NCBI GenBank assembly: GCA_003184365.1
Contig: NKYR01000043.1
Location: 62,001 to 126,000 of the forward strand
Length of the DNA: 64,000 nt
Reading direction: 5' to 3'
Origin: Evernia prunastri
Taxonomy: Eukaryota; Ascomycota; Lecanoromycetes; Lecanorales; Parmeliaceae
Each line of letters opens with the position of its first letter. Positions within the stretch are counted from its first letter, which is position 1. Both the position numbers and the translations under genes were made by a program. Shown in pieces: positions 47,115 to 59,078 of this stretch. Below the pieces are notes generated by a model. The model did no database searches and was not told where the DNA came from. It saw only the letters and a list, made by a program, of their open reading frames with translations.

Positions 47115-48446
47115 TCCGGTTTGCGGTGCTTTTTGTCTGGCTTCATTCTCGGGCGTTTTGCAAAGCGGGGAGTTCTGGCGTCCGTGATCACCCACCTATC
47201 TCTTTGCTCGCACTTGTGCAAGTCGGCCACGGAGGTAATCTCTTGTATCGCCCTTTTTGCATTCCATAATCGATTAAGCGGATGAACATCGTATACCGAA
47301 ACATACCTTTTGAAACTTGCAAACCCCTAACTTCCTTTCTTCTCTCATGTCGTCGCAAAAAACTTCGAGGCAAACCGTAGCGACCCTTTTCTTCCAAATG
47401 GGGCCGCAGGTTCGGGCCGGAGGGTACGAGTACCCCGGAAAAGGCACCAGTCCAGCACCACCCTTGCACCTTCATCTATTAAAGTATTTCAATCTATTTA
47501 CTTTGCAAGCCACCTCAAAGTATCCAATATATCTCCCAACCTTATTCCTTAATCCAACATCAAGCATTTCGATATCGACATCAGAACTAGACCCTCTTTG
47601 CCCTTTCCCGAAAACTAACCTCCTCCGCCTACTTACACTTTGACCCAACGATTCACGACCCAAACCACATCGATTGGGAGTTGGTGTCGATGACAAGTTG
47701 GGGTAGGGGGGGGGGGGGGGAAGAGGGGCTGCTTATGTGGCAAGCTTGACCACGCCTAGGTCCGGATTGCCCTCGAGTAACAATCATAACAGCAGGGGTA
47801 AGACTTTACGAAACATCCCTAGAGCAACTTTCTGCCCCTCGCCGATTTCCCCAAAGACACGGAAGGAAGTGTTTCGTCGATCGTCGATGCAGTGTGCGAT
47901 ATTGTGAGCCCGTGGGACCGAGCATGTGTACTTGCTTGCAGTCGCGGGATCGTTCCCCGAAGCTGTGTGCAGTGGTTCAGGCGAGGTGATGTGCGAAAGA
48001 GGTCTGAACGTTATAACAGAACAAACGGGTGATCAAGGCTCTATCTAGGAGGCCATGCTCGAGGATAGACGTGGTTCGGAATGCTTTGATGCGTATGGGA
48101 AAGCGCGGAGAGTGATGAGTGGTTATCATCATTGAAGATTGAAGGTTGCACTGAGTTCACATGCTCTTAGGAGAAGGTGAGCGAAGCAGCTTGAACGGAG
48201 CGAAAGGGAGCTCGTATTGCGAGTCTTGCGAGAGGGAAGTATTGTTCAGATAATTATGCATGATCCGGATAGGTTATGGAAAGACTTTTCTATAATCATA
48301 CAATGCTGTTTACGCACGTAAGCGCTCCACCCAATGCCGCTGAGCAATTCAAAAATGCTGGGCATGTAGCCACCGAGTACAATAGAGTACACCAGTGCTC
48401 AAGGATCTTATTTACAATACCTTTCGGTCGGTAGACAAAGGGCACG
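47115..48446. other. intergenic, G-run
   Basis: 3' regions of two converging genes. A run of 15 G occurs at 47706-47720. No coding frame is supported. Confidence 0.5.
47706..47720 (+). repeat. poly-G run (15 G)
   Basis: TTGGGGTA, 15 G, then AAGAGGGG: a tract able to form a G-quadruplex and prone to slippage and sequencing error. Confidence 0.8.
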
Positions 48447-51400
48447 TCACCTCCTCCGGTGCCCAATCTCCTTACCCTTCTTCGACTTCTTTTTGTTCTT
48501 ATCAACAGGTAGCTGCATTGGAACATCTTCGAACTCCCGTTCCACGAAACGTAACATATAATCATCGCATGATGGGACTTCTTCCTCAGCCTCCTGCGAC
48601 AGCATCGCAGCAGGATTTGCCAGACCGGATTCCGCAGCTTCCATAGTTGTGGTTCTCTCTATATCATCACCTTGCGAGGGTCTTGGTGGGGGCATCATCT
48701 CACCCGGGGTGGCTGGTCCTGGGGTCTTGGGCGTCGCGGTCCCTTTCTCATCGAATTCGACGGCCTCATTGGCAATTTCTTTCTCCGCCTCCTTTGCCGC
48801 GGCAATGTCTTCTTTGTCCTCGACTGCTTCAAATACTCGACCAGTACCGCGACCACCACCAAGCACACGATCCATAGCCGCATTAGCATCGGCATCACGG
48901 TCATCGAGGGTTTCATCGCCAATCATGTCCTTGACGCTCATGTTGTTGAAGTAGTCTGTTGTGAATTCTCCCTCTTGAATGACAACATCATCAAGCATGC
49001 GCTTTTGATTGGCTTTTCTAAGGATGTTGGCCTCGATTGTGTACTCGCTGACAAGGCGATAAATGTGGACGTCTCTTGTCTGGCCAATACGATGACATCG
49101 GTCTTGGCATTGCTTGTCCATTGCTGGATTCCAATCCAAATCGTAGAAGATGACAGTATCTGCGCCAGTCAAATTGATACCTATACCACCTGATCGTGAG
49201 GACAGAATGAACGCTAGGATACGATCATCACTGTTGAATCGTTCTGTCAATATTTGTCGCTGTTCGACTTTAGTTGCCCCATCTAGACGTAGGTAACGGT
49301 GACCATGAATGTTGAGAAATTGCTCAAGAATGTCGAGGACTTTAGTCATTTGAGTGAAAATAAGAGCGCGATGACCGCCAGCTTGCAGAGTACGAAGTAG
49401 CGTGTCGAGTCGCTGAAGCTTGCCGCAATCGTACTGGAGCAGGCGCTTGTCCGGAAAAGCAATGGAGAGGCGCATACGGGCTTCATGGAAGGGATCCTGG
49501 GGGCAAACTTGCTTTGCTGATTGAATAACGTCTAAACCTCTGCGGCACAGGGTCAAAGGTACCATATCAGTAGCGACAACCGAAGGCGTCACGCATCCAA
49601 ACTTCTGAACAGTCGTTTCGAGGGCCTCGGCGCGTTTGGGCATGGTCAAGACCATCTCCTGTAGAGCAAGTGACATCCGCGAATACCACTCGGACAGTTG
49701 TGCTCTTCGCTGCGGCATAGGCTGATGTGGTAGAGTCTTGATACCAAATCTGAGGTGCTCAATCTTGTCGCGACTGTACAAAGGACGACGTTGGCTACGG
49801 AGGCTGGTAAGGTAGGCTGCTTGCCTCAGTCTTTCGTACGTATCATATTTAGCAGTGCTCGCATAACTAGTAAGACTACTCTTGACCGAGGTGGCGTCGA
49901 AAGGAAGGTTGTGATCCATGCGGGCCCATTGTTGGCTTGAAAGCTGCCTGAAAGCTCCCAGAGCCCCGACCCTCTGCCTTTGGATGGTCTCCAAAGCCGA
50001 AAACTCTTCATTTGCGCCCGGCAGCAGATTGATTGTATTCAGATCAACGATTTTAGTAGGGGCCTCCTGAAGCAATCGCCGTCGGACAAGAAGTTCTTTG
50101 ATCTCGAAATCTGCAACGGCTGACCTGGGCATTGCGAACGAAGTGGTAATCTGCCGCGTCTCGAAAAGATCAGGATGATTGCAGACCTTGCGCAGCTGCA
50201 TCAAAGCGTTCATGATTGAAAAAGTGTTGCCCGAAGCTAGCGTCTCACGTGTCTGAGCTCGGGACATGAAGCCATCGTATAAATATCGCTGACGCTTGGA
50301 CAATTTGCAGTAGAGCACATGCTCATATTTACCAGGCATTTGCTTCTCGACATCTGCTTTCAGCCGTCGAAGGAGGAAAGGCCTCAAGACCCTGTGAAGC
50401 TTGGCGACAATAGCCCTAGCATCATCGTCCATAACATCCCTTCCATGCTCGAGAATCTGCTCCACTGGTTTTCTGAACCAATCTGTAAACTCCTGTAGAT
50501 CTGCAAAGCCTCCAATACCTGTTTCAGCACTGTCGGCAGGCATGAGGAAGAAGAGTAACGACCACAATTCTGTCAGATTGTTCTGCAGAGGAGTCCCGGT
50601 AAGTAAGAGCCGAGCTCGAGTCCGGAATGTCAAGAGGGTCTGCCAACGTAGCGATTGGAAGTTTTTGATATTATGAGCTTCATCGAGAATCATGTAATGC
50701 CAGGCCTTTCTCTTGAAAACCTGCTGATCGTTGGTGATGAGAGTATAAGACGTGATCCAGACGTTCCATTTATCGTCTTTGAGCCACCCCTGACGCTTCT
50801 TCTTTCGCTCTTCCTGAGTGCCATAGTAGGCTATTATTTTGAATCCCGGAAGGAACTTCTTGAATTCCATCTCCCAATTGAGCATCACGCTTGTAGGCAC
50901 AACAATAAGGTGTGGGCCCCATTCCTCGTGCTCAACCGCAAGATGTGCAAGCAATGCAATTGTTTGTATCGTTTTCCCAAGACCCATCTCATCTGCTAGA
51001 ATTCCGTTCGTACCAGCGGCATAGAGACCAGCAAGCCAATCAAGACCGAAATGCTGATATTCTCTAAGCGTGCCTCGAAGCAGAGACGGTATAGGGATCT
51101 TCGAAGGATTGTTTGATATGGGTGTTGTGGGCAACGAACTTTCCTGGGCCAACGATCTGAAGTCCTGAGAGGGAGGAGGCTTTTCTTCGGCTGCTTTAGA
51201 TATAGTCAAGTCATTGTTTGCGCCCGTCGTAGCTTCAATGTCGCGTCCGGACCCGATAATGCTTGGAGCACGCTCTTCGCGGACTTCCGTGTGTGGTTCT
51301 TCACTCGTAGTAGCAGACGGCGTTGGGCCCTGCGTGGCGTCTGGGATGAGGGAGACTTCCTCGGCCTCGTCTTCAGATGCCTCCTCCTCGTCTTGATATG

Positions 51401-53477
51401 CATCATGATTTTCTTCATTGACTGGTTTAGTATCCGTGTCCAGCTGGTCCTTCGCAAAGAAGCCAAGCAAGCCAGCTGGCTCTTCATCTGCACTCTCGTC
51501 GTCATCACTTTCCATCTCTTCCGAGGATTCGTCAGTGTCAGTCATATCATCATCCATATTTGTGCTCTCATCGGTGTCATCCATTAAAGCATCATCAACT
51601 TCATCCAGCGCAACAGGGCTGTGAGGACGCTCCTCGTGGGTGAGGTCAGGTGCCGGGGCAGTTTCGCTGTTTTTTATTGTAGAACCTGGCTCAACCGTAC
51701 CACGAGTTGGACTTTCGCCAGGAATATGGGTATCTACGTGGTCTCCGTCTGCTTGATTCACGCCGGAAGCTTGACCTTGTCCCAGGCTCGGGACGGTTGC
51801 ATATTTCTGACGTAGCTCCTCCTGGGTGAGACCTGCGTCGTCATCCACAACAGCCTGATCTTCGTCACTTTCAGACTGACTGGCCGACATGTTGACTTCG
51901 TCATCGCTATCTGCTTCAGATCCGGAAGTTGGTTCTCCATCAGTGCTCGCATCCTCGCCAACAGACTCCTCGTCGCTGCCGTGGGAAGTTCGGCGAGCTC
52001 TTTGCTTCATCATGTACCCTGCCGACTTGTCTATCACTTCATTCAACGCTTCTTTTCCTAGGCGTTCTTGCTCTTCTTGCCATTTTTGAAGCCGATTTAT
52101 TTCCACAATTTCAGTGATCATAGCCCACTTCTTCTTCAAGTCTTCCCTTATTTGTTCCCAGACCTCCTTTGCCGCATCGTATTGCTCTTGAGCAATCTCT
52201 TCCTCTGTTTTAGGTTGTCCCTGCTTCCACGTTTTGTATTTTTCCAGCTCTCTGCGCTGAACGAAGTCTGCGACCATGCGGGCACACTCTTTTGCGTTTC
52301 TGCGGTGTTTGGCGTTTTCTTGACCCAACAACTTCTGGAAGTACACGGCATGTGCGACAAGACGGTCCTGGTGGGTGTATTGCCGAGGCGGCTGATCGAA
52401 CTTCCCCAACTTGTAGAGTGAACACCGATCTTCACTTAGTAGGCCCCCGGGCTTCGCAGCCTCGTTAATGCGGGTCCTCAACTCCGCTTCCTCAGAAGCA
52501 GATCGCTCCGTCATCGTCGGATCTGGGTCTCCAATCTCAAGACCTAATCTGCCTTCTTTCTCGAACCATTCTTGGAATGAGCCATGTTTGCGGTCTGGAA
52601 GCACATGACCTGGATGCTGTACGTTCACCGTTGGCATGCGAACTGTGAGACTCAATCGTTGAAATCGTTGATTAGGGTCTACTGGCACAAGCTCTTCCAC
52701 ATCATCGATATTTCCTGTATCTTCCTCGTTGGTATGCCAACCGTTACTAGTTGGCCTTCGGGTTCTGCTCGGTGTTGTTCCAACCTCAGAACCGCGGGCT
52801 GCTCGGCGAGTTTTATGGAGAGTGGACGGTTGAGGTGAGTGAGACGGTGCGGGGGATTCCGGTGGCGGCCGTATCTTTTTCTTGTGAGATCTCTTGGGCG
52901 GCGCAGGTGCATCATCAGAGGTTGTGGGCTGGCTGCTTTTAGTGGGCGGTCTACCAGCAGTGTTGACGGCGGTCTTGCCCGCCAATTGGGGCTTCTTGGC
53001 ATTGCTAAGCGTTTGTGTATGTGTTGAGGCGGATGCAATTAAGGGCGAACCCTTGAGAGCGCCTCCATATTTACTCCTGCCAACAGGAGAGCCCTGGTTG
53101 ATGGCAGCACGCGTTTTCCGTTTGTCCGCCTGTGGGGGAAGATTTGTACGAGACGACTTTCGTCTGCCTTCTTCTACGAAAGATGTAGGTCCCTCCACGG
53201 CAATCTTTTTCCAAGGCGGTGAGATGGGCCGTGAGCCTGGCGCGGATTTGTTCCCCGTTGGGGGATCTGTAAGCTTCCGCTTTTTGTTTGGAGGTGCATC
53301 AATGCCATTGTCCTCTTCATGCGGGGTATCTCCATTTTGTAAGAAAGCTTCAGCGTTTACATGCGAGTGTTCCTCAGTGACAGGTTGAGGTGGTGGTGAC
53401 GAATGATCATGTTCATTGGGTTGATGGTTGACGTGGTTTGAAGCGTCGCCGTTTTCCAGCGGCGCCTCGACTTGCAT
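48447..53477 (-). CDS. SWR1: SWR1 chromatin-remodelling ATPase
   Basis: A single exon of 1676 aa from an ATG at 53475-53477. The N-terminal 300 residues are basic and disordered. An HSA domain (about 370-465; HAVYFQKLLGQENAKHRRNA, KKKWAMITEIVEINRL) binds actin/Arp subunits. A long acidic region follows (histone-binding type). The Snf2 ATPase starts near 795 (LREYQHFGLDWLAGLYA), with Walker A DEMGLGKT (about 831), the DEAH box ILDEAHNIKN (about 930) and LLLTGTPLQNN. A large insertion, typical of the INO80/SWR1 split ATPase that holds Rvb1/Rvb2, separates it from the second lobe (ALIFTQMTKVLDILEQFLNI; SRSGGIGINLTGADTVIFYD; QDRCHRIGQTRDVHIYRL). As the catalytic subunit of the SWR1 complex it exchanges H2A for H2A.Z in nucleosomes. 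HSA, acidic region and split ATPase together favour SWR1 over INO80. Divergent from NDUFB8. Confidence 0.95.
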   Translation of the reverse strand: MQVEAPLENGDASNHVNHQPNEHDHSSPPPQPVTEEHSHVNAEAFLQNGDTPHEEDNGIDAPPNKKRKLTDPPTGNKSAPGSRPISPPWKKIAVEGPTSFVEEGRRKSSRTNLPPQADKRKTRAAINQGSPVGRSKYGGALKGSPLIASASTHTQTLSNAKKPQLAGKTAVNTAGRPPTKSSQPTTSDDAPAPPKRSHKKKIRPPPESPAPSHSPQPSTLHKTRRAARGSEVGTTPSRTRRPTSNGWHTNEEDTGNIDDVEELVPVDPNQRFQRLSLTVRMPTVNVQHPGHVLPDRKHGSFQEWFEKEGRLGLEIGDPDPTMTERSASEEAELRTRINEAAKPGGLLSEDRCSLYKLGKFDQPPRQYTHQDRLVAHAVYFQKLLGQENAKHRRNAKECARMVADFVQRRELEKYKTWKQGQPKTEEEIAQEQYDAAKEVWEQIREDLKKKWAMITEIVEINRLQKWQEEQERLGKEALNEVIDKSAGYMMKQRARRTSHGSDEESVGEDASTDGEPTSGSEADSDDEVNMSASQSESDEDQAVVDDDAGLTQEELRQKYATVPSLGQGQASGVNQADGDHVDTHIPGESPTRGTVEPGSTIKNSETAPAPDLTHEERPHSPVALDEVDDALMDDTDESTNMDDDMTDTDESSEEMESDDDESADEEPAGLLGFFAKDQLDTDTKPVNEENHDAYQDEEEASEDEAEEVSLIPDATQGPTPSATTSEEPHTEVREERAPSIIGSGRDIEATTGANNDLTISKAAEEKPPPSQDFRSLAQESSLPTTPISNNPSKIPIPSLLRGTLREYQHFGLDWLAGLYAAGTNGILADEMGLGKTIQTIALLAHLAVEHEEWGPHLIVVPTSVMLNWEMEFKKFLPGFKIIAYYGTQEERKKKRQGWLKDDKWNVWITSYTLITNDQQVFKRKAWHYMILDEAHNIKNFQSLRWQTLLTFRTRARLLLTGTPLQNNLTELWSLLFFLMPADSAETGIGGFADLQEFTDWFRKPVEQILEHGRDVMDDDARAIVAKLHRVLRPFLLRRLKADVEKQMPGKYEHVLYCKLSKRQRYLYDGFMSRAQTRETLASGNTFSIMNALMQLRKVCNHPDLFETRQITTSFAMPRSAVADFEIKELLVRRRLLQEAPTKIVDLNTINLLPGANEEFSALETIQRQRVGALGAFRQLSSQQWARMDHNLPFDATSVKSSLTSYASTAKYDTYERLRQAAYLTSLRSQRRPLYSRDKIEHLRFGIKTLPHQPMPQRRAQLSEWYSRMSLALQEMVLTMPKRAEALETTVQKFGCVTPSVVATDMVPLTLCRRGLDVIQSAKQVCPQDPFHEARMRLSIAFPDKRLLQYDCGKLQRLDTLLRTLQAGGHRALIFTQMTKVLDILEQFLNIHGHRYLRLDGATKVEQRQILTERFNSDDRILAFILSSRSGGIGINLTGADTVIFYDLDWNPAMDKQCQDRCHRIGQTRDVHIYRLVSEYTIEANILRKANQKRMLDDVVIQEGEFTTDYFNNMSVKDMIGDETLDDRDADANAAMDRVLGGGRGTGRVFEAVEDKEDIAAAKEAEKEIANEAVEFDEKGTATPKTPGPATPGEMMPPPRPSQGDDIERTTTMEAAESGLANPAAMLSQEAEEEVPSCDDYMLRFVEREFEDVPMQLPVDKNKKKSKKGKEIGHRRR

Positions 53478-53924
53478 TTCTGGCTTGAGATGACCAAATC
53501 ATCAATCCTTACTCGATGACCCCCCCAAACATCCATCAAAACACATCCAAATTTGGTGATTGATAGGTCGAATGAAAGCTTGATATGAGACGATCCCCCT
53601 GGCGAAATTTGACAGCGACCACGGTTTCCGTTGGTTGTGTAGAGGTAAAAGAAAATGCACTGTATGATGTGCCTAATGTTGATCAAAAATTTGGGCGACT
53701 CGCGCTCGGATATTTCGACCCCAGCACTTTCGATCACGCCTTGCCCGATTCAGCCAGTCAATCTTGGCACTTACCTCACTCAAGTCACTTTCACTCGGTG
53801 CTCGCAACTTCCAACCTGTCTCGACAATCGAGTAAGCCATTGCACGACAGTGCACTCATTTTCAAAGTGCGTCATTGTCTGATCTGAAGGCTTTTCATTT
53901 GAAGTATTAATTGATCTAGTGCAG
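53478..53924. promoter_or_regulatory. shared divergent promoter of SWR1 and NDUFB8
   Basis: The 447 bp between the two ATGs contain no gene. Both genes must be driven from here, so regulatory elements are probably shared or interleaved. Confidence 0.5.
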
Positions 53925-54436
53925 ATGTTCTCCAGACGCCTCGCGACAGCGCGACCTTTAACCCACCTCATCCGCACCCCTATCACCCACCGCCCACAGA
54001 TCCGCTGCCTATCCCAGGCCGATGTTGAAGACCCCAACATGAACGGTGGCTACATTAACCCCCCCGCGATCCCTCGCCAATTCCGTGATCCTTACGCCGA
54101 CTGGTGGGACAAGCAAGAAAGGCGCAATTACGGCGAGCCTGTACATGAGGACAATGATATACTTGGCATGTTCTCGCCAGAAGAGTATACGCATTTCAAG
54201 CCTGGGTGGGGAGCTGTTTGTCTGGCCACCTTTGTGGCAACGTTTTTGGGGTTAGTGGCTACGGTGGGGGTGTATTATCCTGATATGCCGTCGGTGAGAA
54301 GGGGGTATGAGGGGGGTTTGGATAGGGAATTGGGCGGTGAGGGTGCGGTGCTAGTGAGTATACAATCTTGTAAGGGGTTCGGCAAGTGCGATGGCTAAAG
54401 AGAGTGTAGGCGAGAACAGAGGATGGGGTTGATTAA
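53925..54436 (+). CDS. NDUFB8: mitochondrial complex I subunit NDUFB8 (about 20 kDa)
   Basis: Exons 53925-54353 and 54410-54436 (56-nt intron, phase 0), 151 aa; the small last exon (ARTEDGVD and stop) restores the usual C-terminus. A GTG two codons earlier is not the start. Residues 1-30 (MFSRRLATARPLTHLIRT) form an Arg-rich mitochondrial presequence. DPYADWWDKQERRNYGEPVH, LGMFSPEEYTHFKPGWG, one transmembrane helix (CLATFVATFLGLVATVGVYYP) and MPSVRRGYEGGLDRELGGEGAV are hallmarks of the fungal NDUFB8 orthologue, an accessory subunit of the complex I membrane arm (distal beta module). It lies in the inner membrane, a single pass. Convergent with the MUN/C2 gene. Confidence 0.9.
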
Positions 54437-54763
54437 GTATGAGGAAGGACGACAAACAAACGGCGTCTTTTGGCGGATATGTCTCTGTACATACGCATCG
54501 CGACTTCGGAACAGAAATTCCACACATTCTAAAGTTTGAACGCCGTTCGACGTTCACTTATATCCTATAACGGCGTCGGTGATCGAGTATTGCGCCGCCG
54601 TTGCTATGCTGTGCTATGCTCAACAACACCGAAAGAATGAACGCCTCCGACCTCTCGACATGGCCTTTAGATACCCTGGGTATCCCCATGCACCGCCGCC
54701 CACGTGATTTCAGAATCAGACGCCAACCAAGACTCGCTAGGACTACGCACACAACATCAGATC
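54437..54763. other. intergenic between convergent genes
   Basis: 3' regions and terminators of NDUFB8 and the MUN/C2 gene. A + frame at 54601-54921 overlaps the last exon of the reverse gene and is its shadow. Confidence 0.5.
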
Positions 54764-57700
54764 TCAACGTCTGGGTAAGTTTCCCATCATCCTCCCTCCA
54801 CCAGCCAACAGACTCTGCCGTACGATTTGCTCCGCGGCTGCCGCTGCAGCAAGCCTCTCCTTTTGCCTGCTTCGATCCTTCAAGTATCTTTCTGCCTCTG
54901 GTCTCATTCTTAGTATCCTGAGTATCATGTCATCGTTTGGATCTGCCTGAGCCTCCTTCCACTTTTCTTGTTTCGCCTTTTTCATAGTGCCCAGGTTCCT
55001 TGAGTGCATTACACTTTTCGACCTTCGCGTTGAGGGCAGACCCACGAGGCCAGCGGCACCACCGAAGGCGTGGGAAGAGGCAGTCACGGGGGCCGAAAGA
55101 CGGTTGTTGCGTTGATTATGGTGACGAGCAGCAGTGGCAGACGCCATACGCTCGGAGGTGCGAATCAAAGATTCCGTAGTCTCGAAGTAGAAGAAATTCA
55201 GGGTGGTGATGTCGAAATATTTAGGAGATCGGAGGACGTCCAATGGGACGCCATTGGCTTCGCCAGTCTCTTCGTCCACGGCGTGGAAGAAGTCGAAGAG
55301 GTACTGTAGCCATTTGAAGACAATGTCGAGCTCTTGTTGGGTAAGTTGGCGCTGTTGAGAGGGTTTGTCGGATAGTGGGGGCACTAGCAGAGTCTCTAAT
55401 GTGACCAGGACTTCCTTCCACAGTCTTGTCATGACCGCTACCATTGAGGCACTCGTCAAAGTCTGATTCATGATGGCAAAATTGTCATCAAAGTACGCAA
55501 ATAAGGGTTTCAGCGCGTTGGTGATTTCAGCTTCGCTTGGTGGCTGGGTCGTTTGAGGTTGTTTGTTTCGGTTGAAGTAACTTGATACCGAGGAAATTGT
55601 TATACCTTTCGAAAGTAGGCTACGCAAAGCACGCCGTGACAGACAATGGTTGATGTATGCAGAAAGCTGCGGGTGGGTCAGCATTTTTATGGTATATAAG
55701 AACCCGACGCACCTTGTCTGTGATCTTCCGGGTCATGTCCCTCTCCGTCCGCTTTAGCGTCCTAAAGGCTTTGCCGAAGTAGAATTGGATGTCGTCACGT
55801 TCACCCTCCATACTTACTCGTAGTAGAATCCGACCCTGGCTGTCGAGATCCAGCCAGTACTCTCTAGGTAGAAAGTCACCAAAGTGCGATGGGTCCAGCT
55901 TGAGAGAAGCCCTGCCAACACAATCGTGGTCACCCATAGCGTCCCAGTCCCAGACCGTAGCAATGATGTTCAATGGACCTTGGGTGGTGATATCAACCGT
56001 CTCGTCCCACCGTGGGTTCAGGTTGCGATATATGATCCTTGTCTTCGCCAGGCGTTTTTGATACTCGTCACCAAGGACGACATAGGGATCGCTGTAACCG
56101 CCGACATCGCAAGCCTTGAGATCTTCGGCCTCAACTATTTTGATAGTAAACACATAATTATTGACCTTCTTCTGGCGTTGAGTGACTGGGGGCGCATGGC
56201 TCTGAATGACAGCTGCGCACGCGTCCACGTTGACCTCATGCTCCAATTTGTCAAGCTGAGCAGCAGCAAAGTCGATGTTATTGAGCTTCACAAAGGACTA
56301 GAACGAAGGTCAGCGCCGCGAGAACCATTGTCTCAGAACATCTACGAACCTCTGGGAAGAAGTTGAACGGCTCGATTTTCTCCTTATTATTCCAGGCATC
56401 CTTTGCCAGCGAAAGCCATTTTTCCTGGGTACTTTGATTCCTTGCCGCTTCTTGCTCTGGAGTCAATCGATCCATCTCTTTACTAAACTTCTGTTCAAGC
56501 ACTTCACAATATCTTGCAACTCCCGCACCAACAACTTTAGCCAAGGCGGTCATAAATTTTGCGTATTGAAGATCGTCGTCCCAGTTGAGTTGCACTATCC
56601 GGTCTATCGTTTGGTTAAAGGAGCTGAAGATGTCGATGACTGAAAGGCTATGGCGCTGGTCTTCAGTGGGTATCTCGCTATTCTCCGTTCGTACGCGAAA
56701 ATTGTCTTGCTTGATTGCTTCATTCACCCAGTCAAGGATCGAAGACTCGGTCATACGAATCCAGCGCCACACGAACTCCGCAAGGTCTCCTTCGATATGA
56801 AACGCGAATGCAACGCTAATCAATCATCAATAAGATCCTGGGCGGCTGCTGTAAACCTGGCTGAACTCACTTTGGAAGGCATTCGCCGTGGATCCGTCGG
56901 ATCTCGACCAGCTCCCCATATAGTTGAAAACCATCCTCAATCGGTACTTCCTGATTCCTCTCCCTGGCAAGGTCCAAGATTCTTTTGATGATATCGCGAG
57001 CATCTTCCGCATATAGGGGTAGAATCGTCTCAACCAAAGCGGTCAACGGATTTACCCTGGAACTCCATGTAAGCAGTGTCTCATACAGACGGTGGAAATA
57101 GCACGTACCCCATGACCTCAGGATTCTTTCGATAACGTTTCTGTATCCTTTGAGCCAGTGCAACGACCATTTTGCCCAATTCGATCACATGATAGAATTC
57201 CCAACTATTCTGATCACTTGGGACTTCCTTCTGAAGAAAGGCTCTGTACATCTCATGCGCCTTGCCTTGTAACCCCTGGTACAGCTGCTCTCTATAAACA
57301 TCAAGATCTTCCTGGGTCTTTGAGAAGCTTGGGTCATCATAGATATGATGCTCCAGAACGTATACGATTGGCCCTACGCTTGGCGGCTTCGGCTCATAAC
57401 AGCGTTGTAGCACATCGTACAAATCTCGTAATAAAGCCACATGCAATGCAGCGAGGATTTGCTGGTTGAGTGCAGTATCTGTCAAGAGCCATTTCGATCG
57501 ATCATAAAGGACGGAGGACATAATATTCGAGTGCTTGCGGGTTTCCGGGGGCGGCTCCTTGACAAAATTAAAAGCAGCATCCAAGGTGTCAAGTGTGATC
57601 TCCTGATCGACAAATTTCTCACGAACGACGTCAAGAAAAAGGGTGATTCTAGACACATAGGGTATGCGCCAGCGAAGACAGATCTCATTCAATAGTTCCG

Positions 57701-59078
57701 TAGATTGCTTCGAAAGCAGCTTGACAGACTGTGGATCATTGCTACCTCTTGATGCAGGAGCTTGCAGGTCTTTATCATTCAAGTCATAGGCTAGGGCCTG
57801 AGATACAATGAAACGATAATAACCCCTTGTATCGGATGGCATAAACGTAAAGGTCTTATCATCGTCCGACGATGATTCCGGGCTTTCGCTACGAGAGCTC
57901 AGGCTAGTCATGTCCACTGGCTGGTCAATGACGTAGGATGAGGCCTCAGAATAATCGGACGTCCTCCGATCCGGATACTGAACGTCAGACGCGTCGGAGC
58001 CATTGGCCCTATGATTGAATTGAGGCAGAGTCCCCGTCGTGCTCTTTGCTAACTCTGGATTAGACTGCATGATTGCCAACATCATCTGGGAAAGATCATG
58101 AATTTCTCCCTTTTTCCATTGTTCGTAAGCTTCGTCAAGGTCGAAGTCTTCGCTGCGCAAAGTCTTACGAGAATTAAGATTCAAGAAAGCTTGGTATGAT
58201 TTCAGATCCTGTAACGCGGCTTTCTCTGTCCACAATGACCTTTGTTTGTTGATATCAGACTGTACCATGGTATTTCTGAGACCGAAGATTCTTGCAACCA
58301 CTTGCACAAGCGGCATGTCCTTGACCTCGTAGCTCAAAGGCACTTCGACTTCAATCGTTGTGCCTCCGGTAGCGCCATTCCTTGTTGGGGCTGCTGCTAG
58401 ATCTTGGTCATGCGCCAGCAATTTGCTTTCCAGGGTGGCCAGTCGATTCGTAAGGTCTGGCCGATCCCTGACCCAGTCATGATCTTTCAACACAAGGCTA
58501 ACCAGACGGACAAAAAGAGCCAGATGCCTATCCACCATCAGCTTCCAGGCGTCATCTCCCTGTTGCTTGCCCTTCGATAATTCTTTTGTTGCATTGGAGA
58601 AGAAGATGAGCACCAGGTCCTCCATTTTTCTATCCTTTTCCATTCGTTTCTTGAAGCTTGGCTCAGAGAAGGCGTTGAAAAAGGCGGCAAAAGTCCGTTT
58701 GACGGCAGCATCATTGTATTCCTGTCTCTTCTCCTTTCCCATCAACACCCCCGTCAGGCGCTTCTCCAGCTCTGCCATGAAGCCATGGGGAAATTTGGTG
58801 CTCTTAGAGTCTCGTACCAGACTGAAATCCTTCATTAAATCATTTATCGAGGTAGAGGAGCGCTGTATCGGTGCCGCTGGCGCCGGAACATGCTGTGTTC
58901 GTCGAGCTCGAGGCTGCAGGAGGTATGCAAGGTATGCTACTCGTAGAGCGTAAAGATAGGCGTCATTGTGGCTAATGACCCGTGCGTTGGAGTAGGAGTC
59001 GCTGCGAGTGGGGTGCCCATTCTGCAGGCTATTGAAACGCTTGTTGATTCCTCGAGATTGTGTAGACGATGTAGACAT
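54764..59078 (-). CDS. UNC13-like protein with MUN domain and C2 domain
   Basis: Exons (minus) 59078-57109, 57056-56871, 56815-56350, 56297-55713 and 55666-54764 give 1369 aa, all phases consistent (introns 46-55 nt). Residues 1-850 are helical with MUN/MHD features (SHNDAYLYALRVAYLAYLL; NPEVMGVNPLTALVETILPL; EFVWRWIRMTESSILDWV). A C2 domain lies at about 920-1020 (FTIKIVEAEDLKACDVGGYSDPYVVL; WDWDAMGDHDCVG), and its Asp residues in both loops could bind calcium. A second helical half follows with LSAYINHCLSRRALRSLL and a Lys/Arg tail. The fungal orthologues (fission yeast Ync13) act at the cell surface in exocytosis, endocytosis balance and septum integrity. The 5' end is uncertain: the frame stays open about 90 nt upstream of 59078 with conserved-looking residues (NSNPKIVDEALKPS) but no ATG, so an upstream exon is likely. 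Confidence 0.88.

Noticed and set aside
46521..47195. 224-codon minus frame inside the secreted-protein gene
   Set aside because: Arises from high GC3 of the real gene; Arg/Ala/Val-rich with no motif.
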